Under the pieces are notes generated by a model that did no database searches, had not been told where the DNA came from, and saw only the letters and a program-made list of their open reading frames with translations. The position numbers and the translations under genes are program-made. 64,000 nucleotides of DNA from Bacillus sp. OK048. GTDB taxonomy: Bacteria > Bacillota > Bacilli > Bacillales > Cytobacillaceae. The stretch covers positions 312,958-376,957 of the forward strand of contig NZ_FNHN01000001.1 of assembly GCF_900103525.1 (NCBI RefSeq), read 5' to 3'. Within the stretch, counting starts at the first letter, position 1, and the number at the start of each line of letters is the position of its first letter. Of the stretch, positions 26,221 to 37,386 are shown piece by piece.

Positions 26221-26505
26221 GTGTTGAAGGACATTATTTTCTCAATGGTTATTGGTGGCTCTGTAGGGATAATTGGACACATTAGAAAGCATGGGAAATT
26301 AATCATGCCGCGAAAAACAAAAAAGTTTATCTATCTTGGTTTTCTCGAAGAAATGCTTCTAGGCTCAGTTGCTTCGATTCTTGTCATGATTTATACAACA
26401 CCGAATTCATTTGTTGAGACAATTTTTCTATCGGTTCTTGCAGGGATTAGCGGCGATTTCATTCTCACTAGATTTAAGCTACTAAATGAAAACAATCAAA
26501 AATAA
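26221..26505 (+). CDS. DUF4257-type small membrane protein
   Basis: GTG 26221 behind AAGGAGAG starts a 94-residue product with about three hydrophobic segments (IIFSMVIGGSVGIIGHI, LLGSVASILVMIY, TIFLSVLAGISGDFIL). The pattern fits the DUF4257 family of Bacillus. The function is unknown. It lies between lexA and the convergent glnA. Confidence 0.7.
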   Translation: MLKDIIFSMVIGGSVGIIGHIRKHGKLIMPRKTKKFIYLGFLEEMLLGSVASILVMIYTTPNSFVETIFLSVLAGISGDFILTRFKLLNENNQK

Positions 26506-26515
26506 TACAAAAATA

Positions 26516-26543
26516 ACCCAGTCTGGAAATATCCACACTGGGT
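26516..26543. terminator. bidirectional terminator between DUF4257 gene and glnA
   Basis: ACCCAGT and ACTGGGT form a stem between the two convergent genes, with T-rich flanks. Confidence 0.8.
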
Positions 26544-26551
26544 CTCTTATT

Positions 26552-27886
26552 TTAGTACATGCTCATATATTGATCGCGTTCCCATTGATGAACTGTCGTA
26601 CGGAACATATCCCACTCAATCTCTTTTGCTTCGGTAAAGTGCTCTACGATGTGTTCTCCTAAACCAGATAGAATAACCTCATCAGACTTTAACTGCTCTA
26701 ATGCTTGAGCTAGTGTTGCTGGAAGATCAATGATTCCTTCTGCAATTCTTTCTGCTTTGCTCATCACGTAAATATTACGATCAACTGGAGCAGGAGGAGT
26801 CATTTTATTAATAATACCATCTAAACCAGCTTTTAATAGGACTGCCATTGCTAAATATGGATTAGCAGCTGGGTCAACACTTCTTACTTCTACACGTGTA
26901 CTTAATCCACGTGAAGATGGAATACGGATTAATGGTGAACGATTTCTTGCAGACCAAGCAACGTAGCATGGCGCTTCATAGCCAGGTACTAGACGCTTAT
27001 ATGAATTTACAGTTGGATTTGTTACCGCTGTAAAGTTTGGAGAGTGCATCAGGATTCCTGCAATGAATTGACGGGCGGTATCGCTCATTTCTAGGTCGCC
27101 GGTTGGGTCGTAGAATGCATTTACGCCGTTATTAAATAATGAAAGGTTCATGTGCATTCCAGATCCATTTACTCCGAATAACGGTTTTGGCATGAACGTT
27201 GCATGTAAACCATGCTTACGAGCAATGGTTTTTACTACTAATTTGAATGTTTGAATTTGGTCACAAGCAGTTAATGCATCTGCATATTTGAAATCAATTT
27301 CATGTTGTCCTGGTGCTACTTCATGGTGAGAAGCTTCAATTTCAAAGCCCATTTCTTCTAACTCTAGTACGATATCACGGCGACAGTTTTCACCTAAATC
27401 AGTTGGAGCTAAATCGAAATATCCGCCTTGGTCGTTTAGTTCTAGTGTTGGTTCACCTTTTTCATCCAATTTAAATAAGAAGAATTCAGGCTCTGGTCCT
27501 AAGTTAAAGTCTGTAAATCCTAGTTCTTCCATTTCTCTTAATACTCTTCGTAGATTATTTCGCGGATCACCATCAAAAGGTTTTCCTTCTGCAGTATAGA
27601 TATCACAGATTAAACGCGCTACTTTTCCTTTTTCAGCTGTCCATGGGAACACTACCCATGTATTCAAATCTGGATAAAGATACATATCAGATTCTTCAAT
27701 ACGCACAAAACCTTCGATAGAAGAACCGTCAAACATCATTTTATTATCAAGAGCTTTTTCTAACTGACTTACAGGAATCTCAACGTTTTTAATCGTTCCT
27801 AAGATATCAGTGAATTGTAAACGAATAAATTTTACATTATCTTCTAATGCTAACCTCTTAATATCTTCTCTTGTAAACTTCGCCAT
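26552..27886 (-). CDS. glnA: glutamine synthetase, type I
   Basis: ATG 27886 behind TTGGAGG gives 444 residues, the usual length of the Bacillus GSI-alpha enzyme. Motifs include [19 protein letters not shown], the ATP segment [27 protein letters not shown] and the [16 protein letters not shown] region. It forms a dodecamer that makes glutamine from glutamate and ammonia. In Bacillus it also signals to GlnR and TnrA when feedback-inhibited. It is co-transcribed with glnR 20 nt upstream. Confidence 0.98.
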   Translation of the reverse strand: MAKFTREDIKRLALEDNVKFIRLQFTDILGTIKNVEIPVSQLEKALDNKMMFDGSSIEGFVRIEESDMYLYPDLNTWVVFPWTAEKGKVARLICDIYTAEGKPFDGDPRNNLRRVLREMEELGFTDFNLGPEPEFFLFKLDEKGEPTLELNDQGGYFDLAPTDLGENCRRDIVLELEEMGFEIEASHHEVAPGQHEIDFKYADALTACDQIQTFKLVVKTIARKHGLHATFMPKPLFGVNGSGMHMNLSLFNNGVNAFYDPTGDLEMSDTARQFIAGILMHSPNFTAVTNPTVNSYKRLVPGYEAPCYVAWSARNRSPLIRIPSSRGLSTRVEVRSVDPAANPYLAMAVLLKAGLDGIINKMTPPAPVDRNIYVMSKAERIAEGIIDLPATLAQALEQLKSDEVILSGLGEHIVEHFTEAKEIEWDMFRTTVHQWERDQYMSMY

Positions 27887-27906
27887 CCTTATTACCTCCA
27901 ATTATT

Positions 27907-28308
27907 TTAGTGGAAAAATCGCGACATATCTCCTTGTCTCAAAGACGAACGATTGAACCTGCCTGCTTGTTGTAACTCGTGACGGAGCATATTTCGTAAC
28001 TGTTCGTCTGTTAACTCCTGCTTGGCTTGTTCAGCCTGTTGCTGGATTACACTAGATTGTTGAACTTTGACCAGGAATAGCTGTTTTATCCCAGCCATAT
28101 TCACACCTTGATCAATTAAATCCTTAATTTCTAATAGTCTATCAATATCATTTAAACTAAACAGCCTTCTATTCCCATCTGTTCTTGCTGGAGAAATCAA
28201 TTGATGCTCTTCATAATATCGGATTTGTCTTGCAGACAACTCTGTCAGCTGCATAACAGCACCTATTGGGAATAGAGGCATTGAGCGGCGAATTTCTTTT
28301 CCACTCAC
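27907..28308 (-). CDS. glnR: MerR-family nitrogen regulator GlnR
   Basis: The 133-residue product has the MerR DNA-binding domain ([40 protein letters not shown]) and a short Gln-rich C-terminal tail that senses feedback-inhibited glutamine synthetase. It represses its own glnRA operon under nitrogen excess. A matching operator lies upstream. Confidence 0.96.
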   Translation of the reverse strand: MSGKEIRRSMPLFPIGAVMQLTELSARQIRYYEEHQLISPARTDGNRRLFSLNDIDRLLEIKDLIDQGVNMAGIKQLFLVKVQQSSVIQQQAEQAKQELTDEQLRNMLRHELQQAGRFNRSSLRQGDMSRFFH

Positions 28309-28345
28309 TTAAATTTCTCCTCTCCATTTACGAATTTATATCGTT

Positions 28346-28396
28346 ATTATATTGCGCGTTAGAAAAGATGTCAATCCTATGTAAGGTAATCTAACA
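28346..28396 (-). promoter_or_regulatory. glnRA promoter with GlnR/TnrA box
   Basis: On the minus strand TTGACA (28369-28374) and TATAAT (28346-28351) are both perfect sigma-A elements, 17 nt apart. Just upstream, TGTAAGGTAATCTAACA (28380-28396) fits the TGTNA-N7-TNACA site of GlnR and TnrA. Confidence 0.92.
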
Positions 28397-28410
28397 TGGT
28401 TTTTACAAAA

Positions 28411-28442
28411 TAAAAAAAAGGACAACTACTTTCGTTATCCTT
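28411..28442 (-). terminator. terminator of the ynbB unit
   Basis: On the minus strand AGGATAAC and GTTGTCCT pair and TTTTTTTT follows. Confidence 0.75.
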
Positions 28443-28453
28443 TGCATTTAAGT

Positions 28454-29725
28454 CTAATTTAATTCTATTAATTTTTTGTCAATTAACGAGTCAACTGCTA
28501 TACAAACAGCCATTTTGACATGTGCATAGGTTAGCCCGCCTTGTACATAAGCAACATATGGCGGTCTGATCGGTCCATCCGCTGTCAGTTCAATGCTCGC
28601 ACCCTGAATAAAAGTTCCTGCGGCCATGATTACATCATCCTCATAACCAGGCATATAGGCCGGGTAGGCAGTAACATGTGAATTAATGGGTGATGCGTAT
28701 TGGATTGCTTGGCAAAAGGTAATCATTTTTTCCTTATCATCAAATTGAACAGATTGGATTAAATCCGTTCGATTGGCATCCCATTTTGGTGAGGAATTCA
28801 TCCCTAGTTTTTCAAGAAACGCTGCCGTAAACACAGCACCTTTTAACGCTTGGCCTACTACATGCGGTGCTAAGAAGAATCCTTGATACATTTCTTGAAG
28901 ACTGTATAAGGAAGCGCCTGCCTCAGCCCCGATACCCGGCGATGTCATCCGATAAGAACAGGCTTCAACAAATTGCTTTTTCCCAACAATATAGCCGCCG
29001 GTTTTAACCAATCCGCCACCGGGATTTTTTATAAGTGAACCGGCCATCAAATCAGCTCCAACATGACAGGGCTCAAATTCCTCCACGAATTCGCCATAAC
29101 AGTTATCCACAAAAACCACTACATCCTCTTTGATTTCTTTTACAAACGAAATCATTTCTTTGATTTCTGCAATGGTAAACGATGGACGAGTTGCATACCC
29201 TTTAGAACGTTGTATCCCAATCATTCTCGTATTGGGTTTTATTTTGGCTGCAACAAGCTGCCAATTAATCGTCCCTTCATTCGTCAGTTCCACACTATCA
29301 TAAGAAATGCCAAATTCTTTTAAAGAGCCCACACCATTACCCCGAATCCCAACAATTTCCTCAAGGGTATCGTATGGTTTTCCAGTAATATAAAGAAGTT
29401 CATCCCCTGGACGGAGGATCCCGAATAACGCTATCGATATCGCATGCGTCCCAGAGATGATTTGTGGTCGAACAAGCCCTGCTTCTGCCCCGAATACATC
29501 TGCATAAATACGCTCCAATGTATCTCTCCCGATATCGTCATACCCATACCCTGTGGAAGGGAAAAAGTGAGAATCACTCACTCTATGCTGTTGAAAGCTT
29601 TTCAATACTCGAAATTGATTCGTTTCTACTCTTTCGTCTATTGCTTTGTGTACAACGGAAATCTGTTGTTCTACTCCACCTACGATCGGTTGAAGCTTTT
29701 CCCCATTTTTTAACTGTTGAAACAT
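28454..29725 (-). CDS. ynbB: PLP-dependent lyase, methionine gamma-lyase-like (YnbB)
   Basis: ATG 29725 is chosen because TGGAGTAA precedes it and it gives 423 residues, close to the 421 of YnbB. Motifs include GYGYDDIGRDTLERIYADVF, SGTHAISIALFGILRPGDE, DNCYGEFVEEFEP (PLP contacts) and the Schiff-base lysine in SLIKNPGGGL. The family is assigned to cysteine/methionine metabolism PLP enzymes, but the physiological reaction is not settled. It follows hflX with overlapping translation signals. Confidence 0.88.
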   Translation of the reverse strand: MFQQLKNGEKLQPIVGGVEQQISVVHKAIDERVETNQFRVLKSFQQHRVSDSHFFPSTGYGYDDIGRDTLERIYADVFGAEAGLVRPQIISGTHAISIALFGILRPGDELLYITGKPYDTLEEIVGIRGNGVGSLKEFGISYDSVELTNEGTINWQLVAAKIKPNTRMIGIQRSKGYATRPSFTIAEIKEMISFVKEIKEDVVVFVDNCYGEFVEEFEPCHVGADLMAGSLIKNPGGGLVKTGGYIVGKKQFVEACSYRMTSPGIGAEAGASLYSLQEMYQGFFLAPHVVGQALKGAVFTAAFLEKLGMNSSPKWDANRTDLIQSVQFDDKEKMITFCQAIQYASPINSHVTAYPAYMPGYEDDVIMAAGTFIQGASIELTADGPIRPPYVAYVQGGLTYAHVKMAVCIAVDSLIDKKLIELN

Positions 29726-29729
29726 GCTG

Positions 29730-30998
29730 TTACTCCATTCTAGTTTTGTATTTCTGTAATTGGCCCGAGATCTGCTGATCTGGAAGCGAAAAGCCTCTAC
29801 ATTGATAGAGCTCTTTTTCTTCATCAAAGAGTAGTTCTCTTACAATCGTCTCATTTTTTAATTGCGCAATCAATTTTCCCTCTGTTGATGGAATACCGAC
29901 TTGGTATTGGTCCATCATTTCAATCATTACTTTTTCTATCTTACGTTTCAATTCATTGCGGTCCTCTTTGTCATAGGCACTAACGAAGATAAGAGGGCTA
30001 TCTGTCGTTGGTACAAAGTCAGGATGTTGAATATCCCTTTTATTATAAACGGTTATTTGTGGTATGTCTTTCACTTCCAAATCCTCAAGCAACTTATTAA
30101 CCGTTTTTTCATGCTGAAAATAGTCCTCATTCGACATATCGACCACATGCAGCAGAAGGTCAGCTTCTTTTACTTCTTCCAGTGTCGAACGAAATGCAGC
30201 AATAAGCGCTGTTGGCAGGTCTTGAATGAATCCAACTGTATCTGTAATTAAGGTTTGAAATCCACTTGGTAAAACCAACTTTCTTGTCATCGGGTCCAAT
30301 GTAGCGAACAATTGATTTTCCTCAAAGGAATCCGCTTCAGATAAGCGATTAAAGAGTGTTGATTTACCTGCATTCGTATAGCCAACAATCGCAATTTGGA
30401 ATGTTTTATTTTTCTTCCTTCTTTCGCGGTAACGATCTCGATGTTGAACAATAACTGAAAGTTGGCTCTTAATATCATCAAGTCTTCGCCGGATATGACG
30501 TCGATCTGATTCAAGTTTTGTTTCCCCAGGTCCTCTTGTCCCAATACCTGCTCCCAGCCTCGATAACGCCGTCCCTTGGCCAGCAAGACGCGGTAATAAG
30601 TATTGAAGCTGTGCCAATTCTACCTGCAGCTTACCCTCTTTCGACCTAGCTCTTTGTGCAAAAATATCTAAAATCAGTTGAGTTCGATCGATAATTCGGG
30701 CATTTAATTCGGAAGATAGATTTCGTTTTTGGCTTGGTGATAATTCATCGTTAAAAATAACTAAGTCTGCTTCGACCTCGTCTACAAGCGCTTTTAGTTC
30801 TTCTACTTTCCCTTTTCCTATGTATAGCGCCGAGTGGATCCTTTCTCGCTTTTGAACAACAGTCATTAGTACTTCACCCTTAGCGGTTTCTGTTAAGGAT
30901 GCAAGCTCTTCCATCGAATAGTGGAAGCGACGGTCATCTATAGTTTGCGTCTGGCAGCCAACTAAGATTGCTTTTTCTAAGCTTGTTTCTTGGTCCAT
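29730..30998 (-). CDS. hflX: ribosome-associated GTPase HflX
   Basis: ATG 30998 gives 422 residues. The HflX N-terminal domain ([36 protein letters not shown]), the glycine-rich linker [11 protein letters not shown] and the G domain (P-loop [19 protein letters not shown]) are present. HflX splits or rescues stalled ribosomes under stress. The order hflX-ynbB downstream of spoVK matches B. subtilis (ynbA). Confidence 0.95.
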   Translation of the reverse strand: MDQETSLEKAILVGCQTQTIDDRRFHYSMEELASLTETAKGEVLMTVVQKRERIHSALYIGKGKVEELKALVDEVEADLVIFNDELSPSQKRNLSSELNARIIDRTQLILDIFAQRARSKEGKLQVELAQLQYLLPRLAGQGTALSRLGAGIGTRGPGETKLESDRRHIRRRLDDIKSQLSVIVQHRDRYRERRKKNKTFQIAIVGYTNAGKSTLFNRLSEADSFEENQLFATLDPMTRKLVLPSGFQTLITDTVGFIQDLPTALIAAFRSTLEEVKEADLLLHVVDMSNEDYFQHEKTVNKLLEDLEVKDIPQITVYNKRDIQHPDFVPTTDSPLIFVSAYDKEDRNELKRKIEKVMIEMMDQYQVGIPSTEGKLIAQLKNETIVRELLFDEEKELYQCRGFSLPDQQISGQLQKYKTRME

Positions 30999-31127
30999 AC
31001 CAACACCTGCTTTCATAAATTTCCTTACCTTATCATACCAAAAAAAATCTCAACACCATAATTTCAGCCTTTTCTAAGCACATAAGAATATCGGCGTCCG
31101 ATATGTCCGCCGATTTTTCTGTGCAAA

Positions 31128-32084
31128 TTAATCTTCTTCGAAAATTAAATCATTACTTCGAAGTGTCATTAATTCATGTCGATCAAAGCTGTTCTGCAAT
31201 AACAGCCGCATCGCTTGTGCGCGAATCGACTTTTCAATAATGTTTCGAACATAGCGGCCATTTGAAAAGCTATTTGGGCTAAGGACAGCTTTCACCCAAA
31301 TTAAATGATCTTTCAGCTTTTTTTCCGCCTCATGACTCAAACTATATTCTCTTTCGTCGAGCATTCGGCTGGAAATTTCCATCAATTGATCAATCGTATA
31401 ATTGGGAAAGTCGATGACTAACGGAAAACGGGAATGAAGCCCCGGATTTAAGGTTAAAAAATAATCCATCTCACGGGAATACCCAGCAAGTATAAGAATA
31501 AATTCATGCTGTTTATCCTCCATATGCTTAACAAGTGTATCAATCGCCTCTTTCCCAAAATCCTTTTCCCCGCCACGCCCTAATGAGTAGGCTTCATCAA
31601 TAAACAAAATTCCACCTTGGGCTTTTTTGATTAACTCCCTAGTTTTCTGAGCAGTATGACCAATGTATTCGCCAACAAGGTCAGCCCGTTCCGCCTCAAT
31701 TAAGTGTCCCTTAGAAAGAACATTCATCTTTAAAAAGAGCTTACCAATCAACCTGGCAACGGTTGTTTTCCCGGTCCCAGGATTGCCCTTAAACATCATA
31801 TGAAGTGCCTGCTTTCTCGCCTTCATCCCCACTTCTTCCCGTTTTTTATTAACAAAAATCCAAGCATAAATTTCCTTTATCATTCGTTTCATTTCATCCA
31901 TACCGACTAATGCCCCGAGCTCGTCTTCGATTTCCTTTAATGCCGCGTGCTCCGGGGGAATTACCTTTGGAACAACTTGAGGGACTGGCAGCTCTTTCGT
32001 CAATGACTTCCTCTTTTGCGAGTTGAGGGATACACTGATTTGTCCATTGCTTTTCATGCGAATCGGTTGATCCAAAGCCTTCAC
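31128..32084 (-). CDS. spoVK: stage V sporulation protein K (AAA+ ATPase)
   Basis: The product of about 318 residues has the CbxX/CfqX-type AAA+ domain: Walker A FKGNPGTGKTTVARLIGKL, DLVGEYIGHTAQKT, Walker B GGILFIDEAYSL and the sensor ILAGYSREM. It is needed for proper spore maturation. No ATG has a good ribosome site. GTG 32084 and TTG 32075 both follow GAGAGGTG, so the true start may be 9 nt shorter. It lies between hfq and hflX. Confidence 0.92.
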   Translation of the reverse strand: MKALDQPIRMKSNGQISVSLNSQKRKSLTKELPVPQVVPKVIPPEHAALKEIEDELGALVGMDEMKRMIKEIYAWIFVNKKREEVGMKARKQALHMMFKGNPGTGKTTVARLIGKLFLKMNVLSKGHLIEAERADLVGEYIGHTAQKTRELIKKAQGGILFIDEAYSLGRGGEKDFGKEAIDTLVKHMEDKQHEFILILAGYSREMDYFLTLNPGLHSRFPLVIDFPNYTIDQLMEISSRMLDEREYSLSHEAEKKLKDHLIWVKAVLSPNSFSNGRYVRNIIEKSIRAQAMRLLLQNSFDRHELMTLRSNDLIFEED

Positions 32085-32149
32085 CTCTCATTTCAACAAA
32101 CCTATACTCCTTCATTTATGTGTATTCATGCAACTATCATTTCATTATA

Positions 32150-32186
32150 AAAATAAAAAAAGAGCCCATGGATTTCATGGACTCGT
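32150..32186 (-). terminator. terminator of hfq
   Basis: GAGTCCATG and CATGGGCTC pair on the minus strand and TTTTTTTATT follows. Confidence 0.8.
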
Positions 32187-32198
32187 TTAGGTGAAAAC

Positions 32199-32429
32199 TT
32201 ATTGGGCATCTAAGTCAAGCTGAACATTTCTTTGCGGAGCAAAGGTTGAAATGGCGTGCTTGTAAACCAGCTGCTGTTTTCCTTCTGATTCAAATAGAAC
32301 GGTAAAATTATCAAAGCCCTTAATTTGGCCTCTTAATTGAAAACCATTTAATAAGAACACCGTCACATGTGTATTATCCTTACGACATTGGTTTAAAAAT
32401 TGGTCCTGAATATTGATGGTGGTTTTCAT
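32199..32429 (-). CDS. hfq: RNA chaperone Hfq
   Basis: The 76-residue product has the Sm1 motif ([20 protein letters not shown]) and the Sm2-type KHAISTF segment of Hfq. It forms a hexameric ring that binds small RNAs and A-rich messages. It is 30 nt downstream of miaA, as in most bacteria. Confidence 0.97.
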   Translation of the reverse strand: MKTTINIQDQFLNQCRKDNTHVTVFLLNGFQLRGQIKGFDNFTVLFESEGKQQLVYKHAISTFAPQRNVQLDLDAQ

Positions 32430-32459
32430 TTTAAATATCCTCCTCTTTTATCTCTACTA

Positions 32460-33422
32460 CTATGTATTCGATTTTACTTGTAGCTTTCCTTCAACGTAAT
32501 GAGAAATTTCGGTTATTTTTTTTGACAAATCTAAGGCATTTGATAAGTCAAACCACTCTACGCCCATTTTGTTCCGGAACCAGGTTAGTTGTCTTTTTGC
32601 ATAGCGTCGTGAATTTTGTTTTAAATTTTCAACCGCTTCACTTAAGCTAACCTTCCCATCAAGATAATCATAAATTTCCTTGTAGCCAATAGCTTGTATG
32701 GATTGGCAATCTCGAATGCCCTGCTTGTGTAGTTGGCTGACTTCCTCAAGAAGTCCTGCTGACACCATCAGCTCCACACGAGTGTTAATCCGCTCATATA
32801 GCTTTTCCCGCTCCATGGTTAAGCCAATAAGTGCTGTTTCATAAAGAAGGTCAGGCTGCTGATTATTTTGATGTTCACTCATTATCTTACCAGTACAATG
32901 ATAAATTTCAAGTGCCCTTATTACCCTTCTAACATTATTGGGGTGAATTTGCCTTGCACTTTCTGGATCTATCTTCGTTAATTCATCGTGCAGCGCCTCA
33001 TACCCAATTTCCATAGCCCGCTCTTCTAGCTGTAAACGAAGTTTCTCATCTGCCGGTGCGTCAGAAAACTGGTAATCATATATTACTGACTGGATATACA
33101 GCCCAGTCCCGCCAACAATGATCGGAAGCTTACCTTTCGAAGTAATTTCAGCTATTTTCGCTCGGACAAGCTGCTGGAATTCAGCGACCGAAAAGCTTTC
33201 CTCTGGCTCTTTAATATCAATTAAATGGTGGGGAATCCCTTCCATTTCCTCGATTTTTATTTTGGCAGTCCCGATATCCATTCCACGATAGATCTGCATG
33301 GAATCACCGCTGATAATTTCGCCATTATACTGTTTAGCCAGTTCAATACTTAACTTTGTTTTCCCAACAGCGGTCGGACCGATAATGACTAGTAATTTTT
33401 GTTTTGAATCCACTTTTTTCAC
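32460..33422 (-). CDS. miaA: tRNA dimethylallyltransferase MiaA
   Basis: The 320-residue product begins with the P-loop GPTAVGKT (residues 15-22), followed by [35 protein letters not shown], and [13 protein letters not shown]. It transfers a dimethylallyl group to A37 of tRNAs that read UNN codons, including any tRNA-Sec with a suitable A37. It is the first gene of the miaA-hfq pair. Confidence 0.97.
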   Translation of the reverse strand: MKKVDSKQKLLVIIGPTAVGKTKLSIELAKQYNGEIISGDSMQIYRGMDIGTAKIKIEEMEGIPHHLIDIKEPEESFSVAEFQQLVRAKIAEITSKGKLPIIVGGTGLYIQSVIYDYQFSDAPADEKLRLQLEERAMEIGYEALHDELTKIDPESARQIHPNNVRRVIRALEIYHCTGKIMSEHQNNQQPDLLYETALIGLTMEREKLYERINTRVELMVSAGLLEEVSQLHKQGIRDCQSIQAIGYKEIYDYLDGKVSLSEAVENLKQNSRRYAKRQLTWFRNKMGVEWFDLSNALDLSKKITEISHYVEGKLQVKSNT

Positions 33423-33755
33423 ACTGCCCTTTTTTCATTTTTCCGTGATGGTGGGACCATGTCACACCTATATCCTAACACAAATTTAAAAAGCAGTTGA
33501 ACATCAAACTAGTATAAACAACTATTATCTTTTCTATGCATGACCGAGATGGGATTATCCAACTTTTATCGAAAAAATGGTAAATACTTCTTGTAACGTT
33601 ACATTTACGATAACGTTTTTACATTCCGATAACGTTTCCTTTACAAACAGCCTTTTACCCCCAAGTTCATGGTAGGCTTAATCGTAGCTTATTTTGTAGA
33701 AAGATAACACGTCAAAGGGCGTTGCGTCGAAAAATAGTGAAATTAGGTGAAATAG
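33423..33755. promoter_or_regulatory. divergent miaA/mreBH control region with a SigI-type promoter
   Basis: On the plus strand, ACCCCC (33657-33662), 20 nt, then CGTA (33683-33686) resembles the SigI promoter known for mreBH in B. subtilis. Further upstream CGATAACGTTT occurs twice about 20 nt apart (33608 and 33627 region), next to GTAACGTTAC. No coding sequence is seen. The SigI call is by resemblance only. Confidence 0.5.
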
Positions 33756-34763
33756 ATGTTTTCAAATTTTGAAATTGGAATCGATTTAGGAACAGCAAAT
33801 ATATTAGTTTATAGTAAAAACAAAGGAATCGCTGTCAATGAACCTTCAGTAGTGGCCATTGACACAGATACAAAAAAGGTCGTCGCTTTTGGTATGGAAG
33901 CAAAAGAAATGATTGGAAAAACTCCTGAGAAAATTATTGCGATCCGTCCATTAAAGGATGGAGTGATTGCCGATTACGACCTTACGACCGAACTTTTAAG
34001 GCATATCATGCACAAGGCATCAAAAAAAATCGGCTTTGCGGTTCGTAAGCCAAATGTTGTAATTTGTACACCTTCTGGCTCAACAAGCGTTGAAAGAAGA
34101 GCGATTCAGGATGCTGTGAGAAATGCTGGTGCAAAAAAAATCCAGTTAATCGAAGAACCAGTGGCAGCTGCGATTGGCGCAGGGTTGCCTGTGGATGAGC
34201 CGGTTGCGAATGTGGTAGTTGACCTTGGCGGTGGTAATACAGAGGTGGCGATTATTTCTTTTGGAGGCGTAGTTGCCTGCCATTCGATAAAAATTGGCGG
34301 AGATCGTTTGGATGAAGAAATCATTCAATATGTCCGTAAGGAATACAATGTATTAATTGGTGAGCGGACAGCTGAAAATATCAAAATGGAAATTGGCTAT
34401 GCCCTTGTGGACCACGAAGAGCTTACGAAGGATGTACGCGGTCGTGACCTTGTTACTGGGCTGCCAAAAACTGTCACTCTCTCATCCTATGAAATTAGAA
34501 ATGCGTTAAAAGAATCATTATCTCATATTTTAGAAGCGATCCGTGCCACACTTGAGGATTGCCCGGCAGAACTAAGCGGAGACATTGTTGACCGTGGTGT
34601 CATCTTAACGGGTGGAGGCGCATTAATGAAGGGTATGGAAGAGTGGCTAAGCAAAGAGATTTTCGTGCCTGTACAGTTAGCTGAAAATCCGCTCGAATCC
34701 GTAGCAATGGGGACAGGACAAGCCCTTAAATATATGCATAAAGTCCAGGCAGCTGTGAAGTAA
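33756..34763 (+). CDS. mreBH: actin-like cell-shape protein MreBH
   Basis: The 335-residue product is the length of MreBH and shows actin-fold motifs: phosphate 1 [32 protein letters not shown], the adenine segment [13 protein letters not shown] and [13 protein letters not shown]. It forms membrane-bound filaments that guide peptidoglycan synthesis and, in B. subtilis, the autolysin LytE. It is monogenic, unlike the mreBCD operon copy, which supports the MreBH assignment over MreB or Mbl. Confidence 0.88.
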   Translation: MFSNFEIGIDLGTANILVYSKNKGIAVNEPSVVAIDTDTKKVVAFGMEAKEMIGKTPEKIIAIRPLKDGVIADYDLTTELLRHIMHKASKKIGFAVRKPNVVICTPSGSTSVERRAIQDAVRNAGAKKIQLIEEPVAAAIGAGLPVDEPVANVVVDLGGGNTEVAIISFGGVVACHSIKIGGDRLDEEIIQYVRKEYNVLIGERTAENIKMEIGYALVDHEELTKDVRGRDLVTGLPKTVTLSSYEIRNALKESLSHILEAIRATLEDCPAELSGDIVDRGVILTGGGALMKGMEEWLSKEIFVPVQLAENPLESVAMGTGQALKYMHKVQAAVK

Positions 34764-34769
34764 ACTGAA

Positions 34770-34796
34770 AAAAAGAGTGCTATTTGCACTCTTTTT
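34770..34796 (+). terminator. terminator of mreBH
   Basis: AAAAAGAGTGC and GCACTCTTTTT pair perfectly around TATTT. Confidence 0.9.
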
Positions 34797-34888
34797 GCTA
34801 TTTAATCAGCTTTTTAAGTCACTCTGTGCTACTGCATTGACCCAAATGCTTTTTCTGAATGGACTTCGGTCACTCCAACACAATTTGT

Positions 34889-35353
34889 CTATATATCACT
34901 TTGTCGTTTTCTCATATTATTGAAGTAAAAGAATACCGGAAGTGGAATGATAATAAAGCCTAGGCTTTTAATGATTTGGTTTTTGGCTCTTTCTCTTGTT
35001 CGGTTCTTTTCATCCGCTACAGCCTGATCAAATTTTGCACGAATTTCTTCGTCTGTTAATTTTTTACTATCTTCAACCGGAACTTCTTTCCTGTCATGAT
35101 AAATCTGCTTATAATCTTCAAAGCTTTGATAATAACTTGGTGGACTTACTAAATCTGCCGCAGCCATAAAAATTGAGATCCCTCCGCCAATTACCATCAT
35201 AAGTGTTGCAAAAAGAACTAAATACGTATAAAGATGACGTATCACAGCTTCATCCCCCATTTCTTTATTTTTCGTAGCGTTAACGATTGCAAATATAACT
35301 AAAATAATAATGACTACAGGTAAAAATGTAACTAATAAACTAAATCCTATCAT
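34889..35353 (-). CDS. hypothetical membrane protein
   Basis: ATG 35353, behind a G-rich ribosome site (GGGGGGTGGG), gives 154 residues. There are three hydrophobic segments (about residues 2-22, 41-67 and 130-145) with a charged soluble stretch of about 60 residues (EVPVEDSKKLTDEEIRAKFD) between the second and third. I recognise no family. It lies between mreBH and mutL. Confidence 0.65.
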   Translation of the reverse strand: MIGFSLLVTFLPVVIIILVIFAIVNATKNKEMGDEAVIRHLYTYLVLFATLMMVIGGGISIFMAAADLVSPPSYYQSFEDYKQIYHDRKEVPVEDSKKLTDEEIRAKFDQAVADEKNRTRERAKNQIIKSLGFIIIPLPVFFYFNNMRKRQSDI

Positions 35354-35459
35354 CAGCCCACCCCCCATCACAAAATATCCATTAATCTTTATAGTGTAAT
35401 TTTACACTATTATACTAACTAATAGTAGTACCCCAATTAAATATTTTTAACATTTTTAC

Positions 35460-35493
35460 AAAAAAAGAGTGCTCTCTTTTAAAAGAAAGCACT
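35460..35493 (-). terminator. terminator of the mutS-mutL operon
   Basis: On the minus strand AGAGTGCT and AGCACTCT pair and TTTTTTT follows, directly after the mutL stop. Confidence 0.85.
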
Positions 35494-37374
35494 CTACATG
35501 ACCCGTTTAAACATCTTCTCCATCTCGTAGGTAGAATAATGAACAATAATCGGTCTTCCGTGCGGACAGGTGAACGGATCTGATGCTTGTCTCAAATCAT
35601 CGAGTAATGCCTGAATTTCATCATTGCGCAGATGACGATTCGCTTTAATCGATGCTTTACAACTCATCATGATTGCCGCTTCCTCACGAAGCTTTTTAAT
35701 ATCGACTTTTTTCATTGTAAGAAGCTGCTCAATCATTTCTTCGATAATTTGCTTTTCTTCGCCTTTTGGGAACCATTGTGGATGAGAGCGAACGATATAG
35801 CTGTTAAGTCCAAATTCCTCAAGGAAAACCCCAACCTTCTCCAATTCGAGAAGATTTTCATTGATTTTTAGATATTCATCGGTAGAATAGTCCAGTGTGA
35901 TCGGAACCAATAATTCCTGGAGTTCCGCATGAACCTGACCGACCTTTTCACGAAAATATTCATACTTCAGTCTTTCTTGTGCAGCATGCTGGTCAATAAT
36001 ATATAAACCATTTTCATTTTGCGCAAAGATATAGGTACCATGCATTTGACCAATTGGATATAACCTTGGGATCCGACTTTCCTTTTGGTCGTCTTCAGTG
36101 GCTATCATAGTTTCGCGCTCTGTCTCATTCATCTCAACTTCTGGACGAATGAATTCCCAATTATTTGTAAAGGTTTCTTCTTCAACTAGCGCAGAGGTCC
36201 TTGGTTCCACATTTGCCTCAAGAGCCTTCCCTGTTTCTTGAACAATATCTGAAATCATAGGACGCTCCCACTCCAAAAATTCTTTCTTCATTGGAAGAGT
36301 TTGATTGGTTCGCTCATCAAGAAGTAATGTGGTCTGCTCTGACTTAGGAATCTCTTTTTTCTCTTGTGTATAGGCACTTGGAATCAAGATCTTCGATTTA
36401 AAAGCGTTTTTAATGATTTCCGTCACCAATTCATTTAGTTCAGCCTCTTTACTGATACGAACTTCCATTTTGGTTGGATGGACATTGACATCCACCAATA
36501 ATGGATCCATTTCAATATTGAGCAGTACAATTGGGAACCTGCCAATCGGAAGTAATGTATGATACCCTTCTTGGATTGCTTTAGCTAAGGCGTAATTTTT
36601 TATAAAACGGCCATTGATCATGGTAGATATATAGTTTCTCGATGCTCTTGTAACTTCGGGCATTGAGGCATATCCAGAAATCTTGTAATCAAGTGAATTC
36701 CCCGTAATCGGAACAAGCTGTTTAGCAATCGCCATTCCGTAGATAGAAGCCAGTACTTGGCGAACATCACCATTTCCGGTCGTTTGCAGCAGCTTACGCT
36801 CATTATGAATTAAGCGGAAGGCTACCTCTGGATGAGAAAGCGCGAGCCGATTCACTACATCGGTAATATTCCCTAGCTCTGTATGGATGGTTTTCATATA
36901 TTTTAACCGTGCTGGTGTGTTATAAAATAAATCGGTAATCGAAATATCTGTCCCACGTCTGCTCGAGGCTTTCTCAAAAACTTCCACTTTGCCGCCTTCA
37001 ATCAACACTCGATTACCTGCACCTTCACCGGTTGAGGTTTTCATCTCCAGCCTTGAAACAGAAGCAACAGAAGGCAGGGCTTCTCCTCGAAAACCTAGTG
37101 TACGAATACGGAATAGGTCATTTTCATTCTTGATTTTACTAGTCGCATGCCGTTGGAAGGCGAGTAAGACGTCCTCTTCTTCAATTCCATTCCCATTATC
37201 CGTGATTCGAATTTTTGCCAATCCAGCTTCTTCAACTTCAATTTCAATCACTGTGCTGCCAGCATCAATCGCGTTCTCCACTAACTCTTTTACAACCGAA
37301 GCAGGTCGTTCGACTACTTCTCCGGCTGCAATTTTATTGGATAGGGCATCATCTAATTGGATTATCTTACCCAT
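35494..37374 (-). CDS. mutL: DNA mismatch repair protein MutL
   Basis: ATG 37374 behind GGAGGTG gives 626 residues (627 in B. subtilis). The GHKL ATPase motifs are present ([30 protein letters not shown]), as is the C-terminal endonuclease motif [12 protein letters not shown] and the zinc-site CPHGRP. MutL links MutS recognition to strand incision. It is 12 nt downstream of mutS in an operon. Confidence 0.97.
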   Translation of the reverse strand: MGKIIQLDDALSNKIAAGEVVERPASVVKELVENAIDAGSTVIEIEVEEAGLAKIRITDNGNGIEEEDVLLAFQRHATSKIKNENDLFRIRTLGFRGEALPSVASVSRLEMKTSTGEGAGNRVLIEGGKVEVFEKASSRRGTDISITDLFYNTPARLKYMKTIHTELGNITDVVNRLALSHPEVAFRLIHNERKLLQTTGNGDVRQVLASIYGMAIAKQLVPITGNSLDYKISGYASMPEVTRASRNYISTMINGRFIKNYALAKAIQEGYHTLLPIGRFPIVLLNIEMDPLLVDVNVHPTKMEVRISKEAELNELVTEIIKNAFKSKILIPSAYTQEKKEIPKSEQTTLLLDERTNQTLPMKKEFLEWERPMISDIVQETGKALEANVEPRTSALVEEETFTNNWEFIRPEVEMNETERETMIATEDDQKESRIPRLYPIGQMHGTYIFAQNENGLYIIDQHAAQERLKYEYFREKVGQVHAELQELLVPITLDYSTDEYLKINENLLELEKVGVFLEEFGLNSYIVRSHPQWFPKGEEKQIIEEMIEQLLTMKKVDIKKLREEAAIMMSCKASIKANRHLRNDEIQALLDDLRQASDPFTCPHGRPIIVHYSTYEMEKMFKRVM

Positions 37375-37386
37375 ACCATTCACCTC

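Noticed and set aside
31092-31116. ATCGGCG/CGCCGAT hairpin as a spoVK terminator
   Set aside because: It is a good stem, but on the minus strand no T run follows. The T run is on the wrong side, so I did not list it.
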